DNA of 64,000 nucleotides from Glandiceps talaboti (lineage: Eukaryota; Hemichordata; Enteropneusta; Spengelidae), in the NCBI RefSeq assembly GCF_964340395.1, contig NC_135569.1, forward strand, positions 18,183,257-18,247,256. Reading direction: 5' to 3'. Below the pieces are notes generated by a model, which was not told the DNA's origin, made no database searches, and was given only the letters and a program-made list of their open reading frames with translations. Shown one piece after another: positions 11,481-23,547 of this stretch (position 1 is the first letter of the stretch; every line of letters starts with the position of its first letter). Position numbers and translations under genes: made by a program.

Positions 11481-11856
11481 AAATTGGACTGAGAATAAGA
11501 AGTATCCATACATGTCATATATCATAAGTACTATCTCATATATACATATCATCCACTCACTGTGACATCATCAGTTATACAGAAATTTTGTAAAAATATG
11601 ATGTGGTTATGTGAAGCCCACATATATGTATTGTGTATTAGGGCGGCCCTTTTTATTTTTCTGTTTCTCATCTCCCGACCGACCCTAGTTTGCAGCTCCG
11701 ACATCAGAAAAAAAAAAAACCTTTCTTTTATTTCTGACCAACCCCTGAGTTCATCTTAGCAACATATCACAGCAAAATTGTAAGGTTCAAAAGAACATCA
11801 AACGTTCCTCATGGCGTCTACTATGGAGGGTACAGGGCCTGAAATTAATGCTGTCC
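11481..11856. other. Unassigned stretch with a polypyrimidine segment
   Basis: The segment around 11640-11755 (CTCCCGACCGACCCTAG, an A-run, then TTTCTTTTATTTCTGACC) resembles another pyrimidine-rich stretch near 20190-20230. They could be copies of one repeat, but I cannot delimit it. Confidence 0.4.
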
Positions 11857-13200
11857 CAGGGGTATATTCTCTTTGTATAGACTGACTATTGGCATATAGG
11901 TTCTGACTATTGGCATATAGGTTCTGAGTATCGCTATTCTGGGTATATTCTCTTTGTATAGACTGACTATTAGCATATAGGTTCTGAGTATCGCTATTCT
12001 GGGTATATTCTCTTTGTATAGACTGACTATTGGCATATAGGTTCTGACTATTGGCATATAGGTTCTGAGTATCGCTATTCTGGGTATATTCTCTTTGTAT
12101 AGACTGACTATTAGCATATAGGTTCTGAGTATTGCTATTCTGGGTATATTCTCTTTGTATAGACTGACTATTGGCATATAGGTTCTGAGTATCGCTATTC
12201 TGGGTATATTCTCTTTGTATAGACTGACTATTGGCATATAGGTTCTGAGTATTGCTATTCTGGGTATATTCTCTTTGTATAGACTGACTATTGGCATATA
12301 GGTTCTGAGTATTGCTATTCTGGGTATATTCTCTTTGTATAGACTGACTATTGGCATATAGGTTCTGACTATTGGCATATAGGTTCTGAGTATTGCTATT
12401 CTGGGTATATTCTCTTTGTATAGACTGACTATTGGCATATAGGTTCTGACTATTGGCATATAGGTTCTGACTATTGGCATATAGGTTCTGAGTATTGCTA
12501 TTCTGGGTATATTCTCTTTGTATAGACTGACTATATTAGCATATAGGTTCTGACTATTGGCATATAGGTTCTGAGTATTGCTATTCTGGGTATATTCTCT
12601 TTGTATAGACTGACTATATTAGCATATAGGTTCTGACTATTGGCATATAGGTTCTGAGTATTGCTATTCTGGGTATATTCTCTTTGTATAGACTGACTAT
12701 ATTAGCATATAGGTTCTGACTATTGGCATATAGGTTCTGAGTATTGCTATTCTGGGTATATTCTCTTTGTATAGACTGACTATTGGCATATAGGTTCTGA
12801 GTATTGCTATTCTGGGTATATTCTCTTTGTATAGACTGACTATTAGCATATAGGTTCTGAGTATTGCTATTCTGGGTATATTCTCTTTGTATAGACTGAC
12901 TATTGGCATATAGGTTCTGAGTATTGCTATTCTGGGTATATTCTCTTTGTATAGACTGACTATTAGCATATAGGTTCTGAGTATTGCTATTCTGGGTATA
13001 TTCTCTTTGTATAGAATGACTATTGGCATATAGGTTCTGAGTATCGCTATTCTGGGTATATTCTCTTTGTATAGACTGACTATTGGCATATAGGTTCTGA
13101 CTATTGGCATATAGGTTCTGAGTATTGCTATTCTGGGTATATTCTCTTTGTATAGACTGACCATTGGCATATAGGTTCTGAGTATTGCTATTCTGGGTAA
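11857..13200. repeat. Minisatellite, 60-bp unit with an optional 21-bp sub-repeat
   Basis: About 20 copies of a 60-bp unit containing GGGTATATTCTCTTTG and TATTGGCATATAGGTTCT. In several copies the 21-bp piece GACTATTGGCATATAGGTTC+T is duplicated or triplicated. Both lengths are multiples of three, so the minus strand stays open over long stretches (repeat peptide SLYKENIPRIAILRTYMPIV). This is a by-product of unit length and does not support a gene. Confidence 0.95.
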
Positions 13201-14372
13201 CTATATTCTATTTATAGACTTACTATACATAAGTTTGAAAACAGATGGTATCTTGAAATAGAATGACTTCTTACATTGAATACATATAACCTGGTAAGTT
13301 TACATCGGACACTTAAGACGATAAATGAAACTCATCCTCAATGAAGACATATTATTGACAATTACTTGGCACCAAAATCAAAATAATAATAGCATCATAT
13401 CATATGATCATATCTATAACCTACAGGTTGAAATGAAAACATTGTTGAAATGCCATCATCAAGTCTTCATGTATATTATAAAAATCACAGCTTTGAGGAG
13501 GCCTAGACCTTAATTGAGAATGACCATCAAATTACAATGTACAATTTGCTACAGATAAGTTTCATATATGTATTTAGGATGTTAGCAGGAATGTATGGTC
13601 CAACTGGAATTGAATTATGTAAATATTAAAGAATTCCAGTGTAAGATATTATGTTTCTAAGTTATCTTCTCACTGGAAATCATGAATGCATTTTGTGAAT
13701 AAAATCTCCCAGGAGAAATGATTCTGAGATAGCCTTAATGATAAGTATGTATGTAATATGATTCAGCTGTCATCGTGGTGTACTCAGCCTACAAAAGTTG
13801 TTCTCGTTTTCAAGCATACTCAAGATATTTTCAAATGTACAGTACTTACCGTGGTATTAGTGGATGTCTCAAGTTATTGCAGTTCTCAAGTTAATTCATC
13901 CTCAACAATTTCATACATATAGTATATGTAAATATTTGTGACATAAATGAAGTTTGCAAGAGTGAAAATATCTGTATTTATTGTACTTAGAAAATTCAAA
14001 CAAATTGGCTTTATATTATGCATGTACCGTAGAAGCTTGGTAACAGAGACCATGATTTTCATACCTAGGAAAATTTATTGTTTCCTGTACATTCAGCTTA
14101 TTAACCATTAAAATTTAAAACCCTACTTAAGCAGAGAGGAACAAATCTGGTAAAATTTACATCAATACCTTACCCTACCTGTACCATAGTCTTCCAGGAC
14201 TAAATGTACTCTATTTAAGCAATCACAACTGACCAACTGATTTTTGGAATTTTACCAGATTTCTCTCCTTGAAATTTGATGAGGATGTTTTTTTAAATCT
14301 GTAGATGAAAAAAGATTCAGAACATGATGATCCAATGGTTGATATGCAAATAAGGTATAGAAATGTGAATTT
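13201..14372. other. Non-coding AT-rich stretch
   Basis: No convincing gene or repeat was seen. The frame at 13325-13513 has no family resemblance I recognise. Confidence 0.6.
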
Positions 14373-15110
14373 ATTACAGTAACTTTGTTTTAATTATCTC
14401 AAAAACTATTGGGTGAATGGGGTGAAATTTGGTGGTGATGTTTCTAGAAATGTTATTCTACAGATATTGATAAATGTTTAATAACACAATTGGACATAGC
14501 AACCAGGACCCCACCTTTAGCAACAGTCAAATGCCATCATATTTCCCAAAGATAACAATATTGGGTACATTTTTGGAGGTAAAGGAAGGAGGTAAACGTT
14601 CAAAAAATGTATGCAAAGTTAGATACCTAAGCAACAAGACCATGCCCATAGCAACAGTCATATGATAGTATTAAATTGCAAAGACAACAACAGAGGTTGG
14701 TAGGCAAGTGGATACATTTTTAAGAATGGACACATATATACGTAGCAACAAGATCATGCCCATAGCAACAGTCATGTGATAGTATTAAATTGCAAAGACA
14801 ACAACAGAGGTTGGTAGGCAAATGGATACATTTTTAAGAATGGACACATATATACGTAGCAACAAGACCATGCCCATAGCAACAAACAGCCAAATAATGG
14901 TAAGTGTTGCAAAGATAAACAGGGATTCCTATTGTTGATAAACATTCATAGAATATGAATAAGCACACATCTCGCAAACAAAACCACACCCATAGCACCC
15001 AGCAACTAAGATCTGCCCATAGCAATGTTACAGCAAAATATAAATGATAAACTCACTCAAAATTACATGATCAATCATATAATTTTCAAATTCTACAGTT
15101 GTGCTACAGT
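14373..15110 (+). mobile_element. Helentron-like family 1, 5'-truncated copy
   Basis: It starts inside the leader (ATCTCAAAAACTATTGGG, GAAATTTGGTGGTGATG). It contains two and a half core units with an exact 114-bp period (CATGCCCATAGCAACAG at 14641, 14755 and 14869). It ends with the 3' module TACAGTTGTGCTACAGTGCC. The 5' palindrome and microsatellite are absent. Confidence 0.75.
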
Positions 15111-15594
15111 GCCAAAATTGTCAGTATACTTTTCACTATAGCTTTCATTTCATACATATGTAGTGCACTGAAACTCTTTTTGTTGAGATTAACTTCCTTC
15201 TGTGAATATCATAAATAATACAGTTACTGTAATTTTGTTTTGAAAAATTATACCAAGGCAGCAATGAGAAGCAAAAGCATTGTCCATGAACATTTGGACA
15301 TCAATTCTTCAGGTGTTTGCAAAATGGAGTTACTCCATAAATACCAAGTTTTAAATACAATATGCATAGCTATAAATTGTCTGATATATCCTGTGTTCAG
15401 TCTAGTTGTATTTTACCTAAAAGTACAAAGTATGTTAATTCTATCATAATGCAGCATTGCCAGGTAAGGATGGACATCAGAATTAACTTACGTATCTTGT
15501 CACTACTTAGAACTTATTCAAGAAATATTTTTCTATCAAGTAGGAGAAAGCGGTACTGATAGTTTCTTTTTTGTTTGTCAAATAATATATATAT
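15111..15594. other. Non-coding stretch
   Basis: Nothing recognisable. Two short overlapping frames (15240-15449, 15362-15559) lack family features. Confidence 0.5.
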
Positions 15595-15659
15595 GTACCT
15601 TGAGCTTTGCCAAGACATTAATTTAAATTTGTTTGTCAAATACTCGGTGAAAAGTGTAT
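15595..15659. repeat. Isolated diverged unit of the 62/66-bp minisatellite
   Basis: AGCTTTGCCAAGACATTAAT, then the TTTGTTTGTCAAATACTC motif, matches one unit of the array at 16066-16620. It is separated from that array by the retrotransposon end at 15660-16065. Confidence 0.7.
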
Positions 15660-16065
15660 TTGACAGAGCTGATAGAGCAGTATGTTTCTTCTAGAGATCT
15701 CCGCTCTGCAGACAAGTTACGTCTGATTCCACCCCACGGTACATTCAGTAAGACATACGGCCAGAGAGCCTTTTCAGTTTGCGCGCCATCACTGTAGAAT
15801 ATGTTACATGTAGAGATTCGTACTGCAAGGAATGTTGAGTCTTTTAAACACGGTTTGAAAACCTATCTTTTTAATATGTACTATCATTGATTCATTTTTG
15901 CTTTGCTGTACATTTATTTCACCGCAGGACTGTGTGTTCTTTACCCTTCCACTTGCATTGTGTATTTTTAAATTTTGCATATTCTTTTTAGAGTTTCTGT
16001 ACATCGCACTGTGACGTATGTGTAGTGCGTTTTCTAAGAAATTAAAATAATAATAATAATAATAA
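15660..16065 (+). mobile_element. 3' end of a non-LTR retrotransposon with a (TAA)n tail
   Basis: Codons 15660-15890 read as the C-terminus of a CR1/L2/Jockey-type ORF2: YVSSRDLRSADKLRLIPP, TYGQRAFSVCAPSL, an in-frame TAG where Trp is expected, IRTARNVESFKHGLKTYLF, then a stop. A 3' UTR of about 175 bp follows and ends in TAATAATAATAATAA, a simple-repeat tail typical of CR1/L2-like elements. The insertion is 5'-truncated and splits one unit from the following minisatellite. Confidence 0.8.
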
Positions 16066-16620
16066 ATATACCAAAGCTTTGCCAAGACATTAATTTAAAT
16101 TTGTTTGTCAAATATATATGTACTCTGTGAAATATACCAAAGCTTTGCCAAGACATTAATTTAAATTTGTTTGTCAAATATATACTCTGTGAAATATACC
16201 AAAGCTTTGCCATGACATTAATTTAAATTTGTTTGTCAAATATATACTCTGTGAAATATACCAAAGCTTTGCCATGACATTAATTTAAATTTGTTTGTCA
16301 AATATATATGTACTCTGTGAAATATACCAAAGCTTTGCCATGACATTAATTTAAATTTGTTTGTCAAATATATATGTACTCTGTGAAATATACCAAAGCT
16401 TTGCCATGACATTAATTTAAATTTGTTTGTCAAATATATATGTACTCTGTGAAATATACCAAAGCTTTGCCAAGACATTAATTTAAATTTGTTTGTCAAA
16501 TATATATGTACTCTGTGAAATATACCAAAGCTTTGCCAAGACATTAATTTAAATCTGTTTGTCAAATATATATGTACTCTGTGAAATATACCAAAGCTTT
16601 GCCAAGACATTAATTTAAAT
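16066..16620. repeat. Minisatellite, 62/66-bp unit
   Basis: Nine copies containing ATACCAAAGCTTTGCC and TTTGTTTGTCAAATATAT. Units of 66 bp carry ATGT before ACTCTGTG and 62-bp units lack it. The minus-strand open frame across the array (MSWQSFGIFHRVHIYLTNKF) is a repeat by-product. Confidence 0.95.
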
Positions 16621-17479
16621 TGCTATCATCTACAGTAACTGTTGGAAAGCTATTTACAGTCATGGTGGTGGTGAAAGGTCTTTTAAAAAAATCAAAAACA
16701 TGCCTGGCATTTTAATACTGTGGTGATGACAGGTTCAGTAGAAATGGCAACAAGATAATAATTTGCATACTTCCGTCCAATGTAATGACATGTTTTAGAT
16801 ATTACATTTCATCGCTATCACCAAGTGAGTCCCTGTCTGAATATTAAAGGTCCCCCACACACATATTGAAATGGCAAAGTATCATAAATCGCCACACAGA
16901 CATACCAATCAGCTAGGCACCAACAGGTTGCTTTAGAACATATTAATACAATATAGTATGACCAAGAGGTACCTCTGAGTAAGCTACACAATTTTATAAG
17001 CAGACAGACACTTTGATAAGGTCTGTCAGGTGGAACAATTGTAAAGCAGAATGATGTAATACTACTGCCAGTAGATGATGAATATATTCTCCATAGAGAT
17101 AATGTGATCATCAACCTTTCTCATCTGACCAGGTCAATATTTTCCAGACTGTTAAGAAATGATATATGTGATGTAGACTGGGAAAGATTTTAGACGTCAT
17201 CTTGTTCACCCTAGTTCTACATGTACATCATCACAGTTATGTTCTATTTCTTGTAGTGTACGTGTGATATCAAAAAATGGCATTCTGTAATCACAGTTTT
17301 CACCTGATACTTTCTGTTGTCATTTCACATAGTACAGTGTAGTTTCACTAGATTAGAAGAATGAGTCAGGTATACCAAATATTTTATGTCAATATTTAAA
17401 AAACTTAGATATCTATGTTCCTGCAATTTGATACCATCACATTTTGCTTATTCTTGCACATGAAGAGCTTGAGTTTACC
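16621..17479. other. Non-coding stretch
   Basis: No supported gene. The minus-strand frame 16818-17114 has no recognisable domain, no good start context and no neighbouring exon signals that I could pair with it. Confidence 0.5.
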
Positions 17480-17630
17480 ATGGTTGACCATGGTCATTAT
17501 GGTTTGTTAGAGGGCACAAATTACCATGTTCAACCATGGTCGTTAACCATGGTTGAACATGGTCATCATATGGTTTGTTAAATGGCACAAATTACCATGG
17601 TTAACCATGGTCATCATAATAAACCAATAA
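17480..17630. repeat. CCATGG-rich palindromic cluster with a perfect 18-bp hairpin
   Basis: About two copies of a 73-bp unit (TTTGTTA..GGCACAAATTACCATG) are studded with ACCATGGT palindromes. At 17523-17563 ACCATGTTCAACCATGGT pairs perfectly with its inverse across the loop CGTTA, making an 18-bp stem. Confidence 0.85.
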
Positions 17631-17664
17631 TGACAAATAGCAGAATCACAGGGTTTGTACAGAT

Positions 17665-18475
17665 AAGCAAGGCATTATCATATACATTACTACTAGTACC
17701 CTAGCAAGGCATTATCATATACATTACTACTAATACCCTAGCAAGGCATTATCATATACATTACTACTAGTACCCTAGCAAGGTATTATCATATACATTA
17801 CTACTAATACCCTAGCAAGGCATTATCATATACATTACTACTAGTACCCTAGCAAGGTATTATCATATACATTACTACTAGTACCCTAGCAAGGTATTAT
17901 CATATACATCACTACCAGTACCCTAGCAAGGTATTATCATATACATTACTACTAGTACCCTAGCAAGGTATTATCATATACATCACTACTAGTACCCTAG
18001 CAAGGTATTATCATATGCATCACTACTAGTACCCTAGCAAGGTATTATCATATACATTACTACTAGTACCCTAGCAAGGCATTATCATATACATTACTAC
18101 TAGTACCCTAGCAAGGTATTATCATATACATTACTACTAGTACCCTAGCAAGGTATTATCATATACATTACTACTAGTACCATAGCAAGGCATTATCATA
18201 TACATCACTACTAGTACCCTAGCAAGGCATTATCATATACATTACTACTAGTACCCTAGCAAGGTATTATCATATACATTACTACTAGTACCATAGCAAG
18301 GCATTATCATATACATCACTACTAGTACCCTAGCAAGGCATTATCATATACATTACTACTAGTACCCTAACAAGGTATTATCATATACATTACTACTAGT
18401 ACCCTAGCAAGGTATTATCATATACATTACTACTAGTACCCTAGCAAGGCATTATCATATACATTACTACTATCA
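17665..18475. repeat. Minisatellite, 37-bp unit
   Basis: About 22 copies with the core TATCATATACATTACTACTA followed by GTACCCTAGCAAGG. Variation is limited to a few sites (GGCATT/GGTATT, ATTAC/ATCAC, CCCTAG/CCATAG), so the array is fairly homogeneous. Confidence 0.95.
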
Positions 18476-20022
18476 ATGCTAACTTCATATAGATAGGTGA
18501 AAGTCAATAAAATCAATGCATTTTATGTTGTTTATTTAAAATCCAAGTTTATACTAAACATGGTGAATTCATAAGGCATCCTTTAATGTATGTAACCTGC
18601 TATGATAATCAGAAGGAGTAGAACATTATGCAATAAATTGACAGCTACAAACTGAACATTGTGTTTATAAATTGAGTTTGGATATATATATATAGTGAGT
18701 AAAGAGTGAACTACTACTACTAGTGTTAGTATGTACAATAAAAGATAGTTGCAAATTGTACATGGATTGAATTTGAAAGTATAGCCTGAGGCTACTCATT
18801 GAAGGGAAATTGTATTATGTGTTTGCATAGGTATTGAACCACTAAATACCACATTGTATGTGGATCACTTACTTGTCACTTATACCTAGGATACTGTGGC
18901 TGCAAGAACAGATTAGATTTACTGGCATTCTTGTAATTTGTGAAATATTACAAATGAAATTAAATTAAAATATATTAACGAATAGTGACTTGTGGAAAAA
19001 ACAGTTCTAAGCTGAGATATGCTTTGTTGAGGTGGGTCATATTTATGGAATACCTCAGTGTGTTATCTTTGAGATTACATTTTACTTACAAGAAATGATA
19101 CACTGACCAGTAATTTACATCAATCATGTACATTGTACAGGGTTTTAGAAAGTATACATAGCCAAGATTTACTTACAAGATGTGATAGAGACCGACCACT
19201 AATTTGCGTAAATCATGGAAATGTACAAAGCATACACATGTACATAGCCAAGGGCTATGACTGTTATCAACATAATTTATTTACCATCAGACACTATCTT
19301 TTGAATATCATGCTATTTGCAAATTGCTCAAAGTCATTCATTTGGTATTTTGAAAATCCCCAAATCCAGTCTCTCGAAGACAGTTGTACAAATCTGACTT
19401 TGAGAAATAGGCTCTTTGTTATAAAATTTTACATTAAAGGTGTTTTTCTGTATCTTCTGTTTATCATATGATATCCAGTTATCATTTTACATAGGCACAA
19501 TGTCATTAATAATAAATAAAAGTGTCTTTGTTATTGATCGTGAGTATGTATAATCTGGCCAGGTCATGATTGGTGAATATCTAGGTAAAATCTGGCCAGG
19601 TATTTGTCATGGTTGTTAATACCACAATGATAGTACAAATCAAGATCAGTATAGATGTCTGTAATACAGTCTATTCAGTACAAATCACAAAATACAGTAT
19701 CCATGGTTACAATCCATACTGTAGCCATTTTCATGAATCAACTATTTATAACTTTTAAGCCTAATTATTTGAGATTTTATTATAATCAGTTTTTAGATGT
19801 TACCAAGGCAACACTCTACGTTTAATGTCTATGACTAGAAGTATGAACAAGGCTACACGATTTACAGACATGTCAAGTTTAGTTTATAGATGCAAAACAT
19901 CAAAATGTCTGATGAAAAGTCAAATTTCTATAGGACACTTGATCTTATTAGCAAGGTAGATATATCTGTATACCAATACAGCATTATTAGCAAGGTAGAT
20001 ATAGGAAAAATAACATTCCTTG
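18476..20022. other. Non-coding stretch
   Basis: No supported gene. A degenerate duplication (ACTTACAAGAAATGATA near 19084; ACTTACAAGATGTGATA near 19168) and a pair of GCAAGGTAGATATA copies (19950, 19990) are the only structures seen. The frame 19133-19471 overlaps the duplication and has no recognisable domain. Confidence 0.55.
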
Positions 20023-20160
20023 ATTGAGTATGAAATAATCCTCAGACTAAGACTTACAATAATATGAAATAATCCTCTAAGACTTACAATAATATGAAAT
20101 AATTCTCTAAGACTTACAATAATATGAAATAATCCTCTAAAACTTACAATAATATGCAGA
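20023..20160. repeat. Short tandem repeat, 30-bp unit
   Basis: About four and a half copies of AATATGAAATAATCCTCTAA followed by GACTTACAAT. Confidence 0.85.
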
Positions 20161-21290
20161 TGATTAGGCCAAATAAAAAAGTTGTTTTGTTCCTGTTACC
20201 CGACCCCCACCTAGTTTTTCATGCCTACCCTAAACTTTTGTTTTACGTATTCGAGAAATATAATAAAATCGCGAAAATCGTGAAGTCTCACAAGAAATAG
20301 TGAGTGCGGAAACTGACATCAACTTAAAAAGACAATATAAAACTATTCTTCCAATCTGTAATGGCTGTACATCTGATAGGAAGAAATAAACAACACAGAG
20401 ACCATTTGGAAAACAATGGAAAACCTGAACTAGACACTCACACATGAAAAAAATATATATATAATAAAATAAAATTACAAATCTACCTACCCCACCTATT
20501 TTAAAATTGAATGTAATCGGAACTACACAATTTTATTTTAATGCCTTACTTTGAAATAAACATAATCCAGTTATCATAACATAACTGTACTGCTGAAATA
20601 CAACATGTACCCATCAAATAATTGGAATGATACAGTGATCACTTGTAAGTTATATAAAACCTTCTGATGTGTAATTGTGCATGGATAGGTTTAACACATC
20701 ATAATAAAAACCAGTTGGAGAAATGTTCCCTAGTGTTACAAACATACAATTTTATTGCCATATCTTTCTTTTCCTGAGTAAACCTCCCCAGTGTGTCATT
20801 GAGGAAACTGGTAATGAGAGTGAAGGTAAGAAGACTGAAGAGACTGACGTCAGTATGTTATCAAGCATTAAAACTTGAAGAGTGATATAGTCAAAGTCCC
20901 CAGTGATTGGTTTCACTCAATGTCTCAACAGGGCGTAAAGAAGAAGGATAGCTTGATTATTTTGATTCGGTGCATTCTAAATGATGTATGAACAAATTAC
21001 TAGAGTGGCAAGTTCCCTTTCGACAACTTTAAGACATATTGCATTAAACTGTTAATATATGATGTTGATATTTTCATTCACAGTAAGGTGATATCTATGG
21101 CAGTATAAGTTTTTGCCCAGTGGAAAGACTCTTGCAATTTTTTATTTTTGTGACATTCCAGTGTATGTTTATATCTGCCAGTATTTAGCTCTGGCAATTA
21201 CAGTGTTGTTACTGTCTGCGTCACCAACACCACTGCCAATTTATGTGTATACCAAAAGCCGCAATAATATTTTGTTTGTCTCTGTCTTAA
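20161..21290. other. Non-coding stretch
   Basis: It includes a pyrimidine-rich phrase (TGTTACCCGACCCCCACC near 20196) resembling 11670. No gene is supported; frames at 20230-20445 and 21113-21304 have no recognisable features. Confidence 0.5.
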
Positions 21291-21580
21291 CTTGTCCAAA
21301 CTAAGCTTGTCACGGTTGTATATATGAGGTACATTAATGTGATAAACACATCTTGCTATCTAGTAGACATCATTTACTGTGCAGTTTTAACTTGTCCAAA
21401 CTAAGCTTGCCACGGTTGTATATACGAAGTACATTAATGTGATAAACACATCTTGCTATCTTACATCATTTACTGTGCAGTTTTAACTTGTCCAAACTAA
21501 GCTTGCCAGGGTTGTATATACGAAGTACATTAATGTGATAAACACATCTTGCTATCTTGTGGACATCATTTCCTATATGG
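21291..21580. repeat. Tandem triplication, 96-100 bp unit
   Basis: Three copies begin CTTGTCCAAACTAAGCTTG at 21291, 21391 and 21487 and run through TGATAAACACATCTTGCTAT to ACATCATTT. The second and third copies are more alike than either is to the first. Confidence 0.9.
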
Positions 21581-22054
21581 ACCATTACAACAATAATGAT
21601 TTGTTATCAGTGATTTCTTCACCCCATTTTCCCAATGTACGTATGTCTGTGCAATACTAAGACTAAGTAAAGCAATTCAGATCTTTCCATGCCTGGCTAC
21701 ATACTTCTAAACTTTTGTATCATCACATGACTGTATGTACATTGTATATTTTGATATTGACTTCCATTTCATTCACAATTCAGCAAGAACTAAATCATGG
21801 GAAAGGATTATACAAAAACAGCGAATTGAGATTGTTTTAATGTAATGCACTCTATAAGAAATAAGAAATAAATAAAATGAATAAAAAACAATGTGACATG
21901 GCCATACAACACCAATTATAAGAGTTATTCTACATAATATCAATACAGAAGTCATTAACTTCATTCACTTTTGTACATATCCAAATCAAGTAGTCCTTTA
22001 TTGTGTAAACTTGGATTCAAAATTTAAAGTGTTTATTTGCTATAATTTATTATT
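21581..22054. other. Non-coding stretch
   Basis: Nothing recognisable. Confidence 0.5.
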
Positions 22055-22235
22055 AGCCCCCGAAGGGCGAAGCCCAATGGGGGCTACAACTTTGGCCATA
22101 GTAGTTGTCTTTTTTGAACTGAAAGCCTGCGACATAATGTACAAACTAAAGAACTTGTTGTAGTCACTACAAGAAATACATTGGGGGGGGGGGGGGGGGG
22201 GGGGATGCTATGTCTTCCAAGAAGCCTTGTTTGTT
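22055..22235 (+). mobile_element. Helentron-like family 2b, 5' part with poly-G
   Basis: It starts with the terminal palindrome AGCCCCC...GGGGGCT (22055-22085) around an inner GGGCGAAGCCC hairpin. The leader CATAGTAGTTGTCTTTTTTG follows, shared with 32262-32400. A 22-nt poly-G run (22183-22204) occupies the place where the other copy has T8. The copy stops where the family-2 element begins at 22236. Confidence 0.65.
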
Positions 22236-22979
22236 AGTCCCCGCGGACGAAGTCCGGAACGGGGACTTATGGATTGGGTTCCGTCTGTCCGTCCGTCCGT
22301 CCGTCCGTCCGTCCGCAGCTGTTTCTTGGAGATGCCTGGACCGATTTTTTTCAAACTTGGTACAGGGGTAACATACTATGGCATACATATGCACCTCAAT
22401 TTGTTTTATGATACGATCCAATATGGTCGCCTAGCAACCATTTTGTTTGCGAATTTTCCCTGTCTAAAGCCATAACTCAGACATGCTTTAACAGATCTCA
22501 TTCAAAGTTGGTATTAGGACAGTGTTCTATGACATACATGTGCATATCCATTTTCGTTGTGATACGATCCAATATGGCTGCCTGGCAGCCATTTTGTTTG
22601 CAAATTTTCATGTCCAAAGCCATAACTCAGACATGCTTGAACAGATCTCATTTAAAGTTGGTATTAGGACAGTGTTCTATGACATACATGTGCATATCCA
22701 TTTCGTCGTGATACGATCCAATATGGCTGCCTGGCAGCCATTTTGTTTGCGAATTTTCCATGTCCAAAGCCATAACTCAGACTCCATTTTCATCGTGATA
22801 TGATCCCCATACCCAACCAATCCTTTATTGTTGGAGGCACATTCCATGTCCAACAAGCACACACAACATATCTAAGTCTGTTTGTTTTAGGTTCACAAAT
22901 GTTGTTGCGTGATCAGAGTAGTGATAATTCCTTAAAACCCAATTATAGCGGGGACTATGTCATTCTCAATGACTTGTTA
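22236..22979 (+). mobile_element. Helentron-like family 2, complete copy
   Basis: 5' terminal palindrome AGTCCCC...GGGGACT (22236-22267) around GGACGAAGTCC; CCGT microsatellite (22285-22315); core with a 150-bp period (CATAACTCAGAC at 22471, 22621, 22771); subterminal GCGGGGACT (22948-22956), the perfect inverse of the 5' AGTCCCCGC; then the hairpin GTCAT-TCTCA-ATGAC (22959-22973) and TTGTTAATT. The order matches Helentron-associated non-autonomous elements. There is no coding capacity; open frames here come from the CCGT tract and core. Confidence 0.7.
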
Positions 22980-23093
22980 ATTATTATTATTTATTTGTTT
23001 TCCAGGTCTAAATGAGAACAAAACAGTTTTAATCTTCAACTTAGTTTCACACCTCAGCAGGTCATTTGAAGGATTTTAGTTTGAATTGAATTA

Positions 23094-23366
23094 CAGTCAA
23101 ACCTCATTTAGTATGAATAGCTTTGGACTAAGGAATTCAGTTCATTATATCCATATTTTGTTATAATCGTATGCATACATTTGGCATACTTAAGATTGTT
23201 CTAGGTGTCAAAAACCAAAATCAGTTCATTGTAAACAGGTTTTCACTCTAGTGAGTTTGTTCTAAACATAGTGATTTACAATGGCATGAGATCGGTACCA
23301 TCGACAAGTGTTCGCTGTAATCGGGTTTTCATTATAAGCGAGTCTGTACTAAACAAGGTTCAACTG
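23094..23366. mobile_element. Pogo/Tigger-like MITE
   Basis: The left end CAGTCAAACCTCATTTAG and the right end CTAAACAAGGTTCAACTG form 18-bp inverted termini with four mismatches. CAGT-x-x-AACCT termini are characteristic of pogo/Tigger-type elements. TA precedes the left end and TTA follows the right, close to the expected TA duplication. It is 273 bp long with no coding sequence. Confidence 0.6.
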
Positions 23367-23547
23367 TTATACTCTTTGTGATTTCTTCAGTGACATCCAC
23401 ATTCCACCAGTAAAGACTTTGATATAAACTTTGATTCTCTAGTGTTAAGTAATTCTACTGTTATTATCACTACACATATTAACTATGATAATATGTCTGT
23501 AATTTGTGTAAAACACCAACAATTTAAAAACATTTCATTTGTACTGG

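Noticed and set aside
11845-13170. Minus-strand repeat proteins
   Set aside because: They arise from 60- and 21-bp units, both multiples of three; no non-repetitive coding sequence is attached.
22227-22475. Protein with a PSVRPSVRPS repeat
   Set aside because: Translation of the CCGT microsatellite inside the family-2 element.
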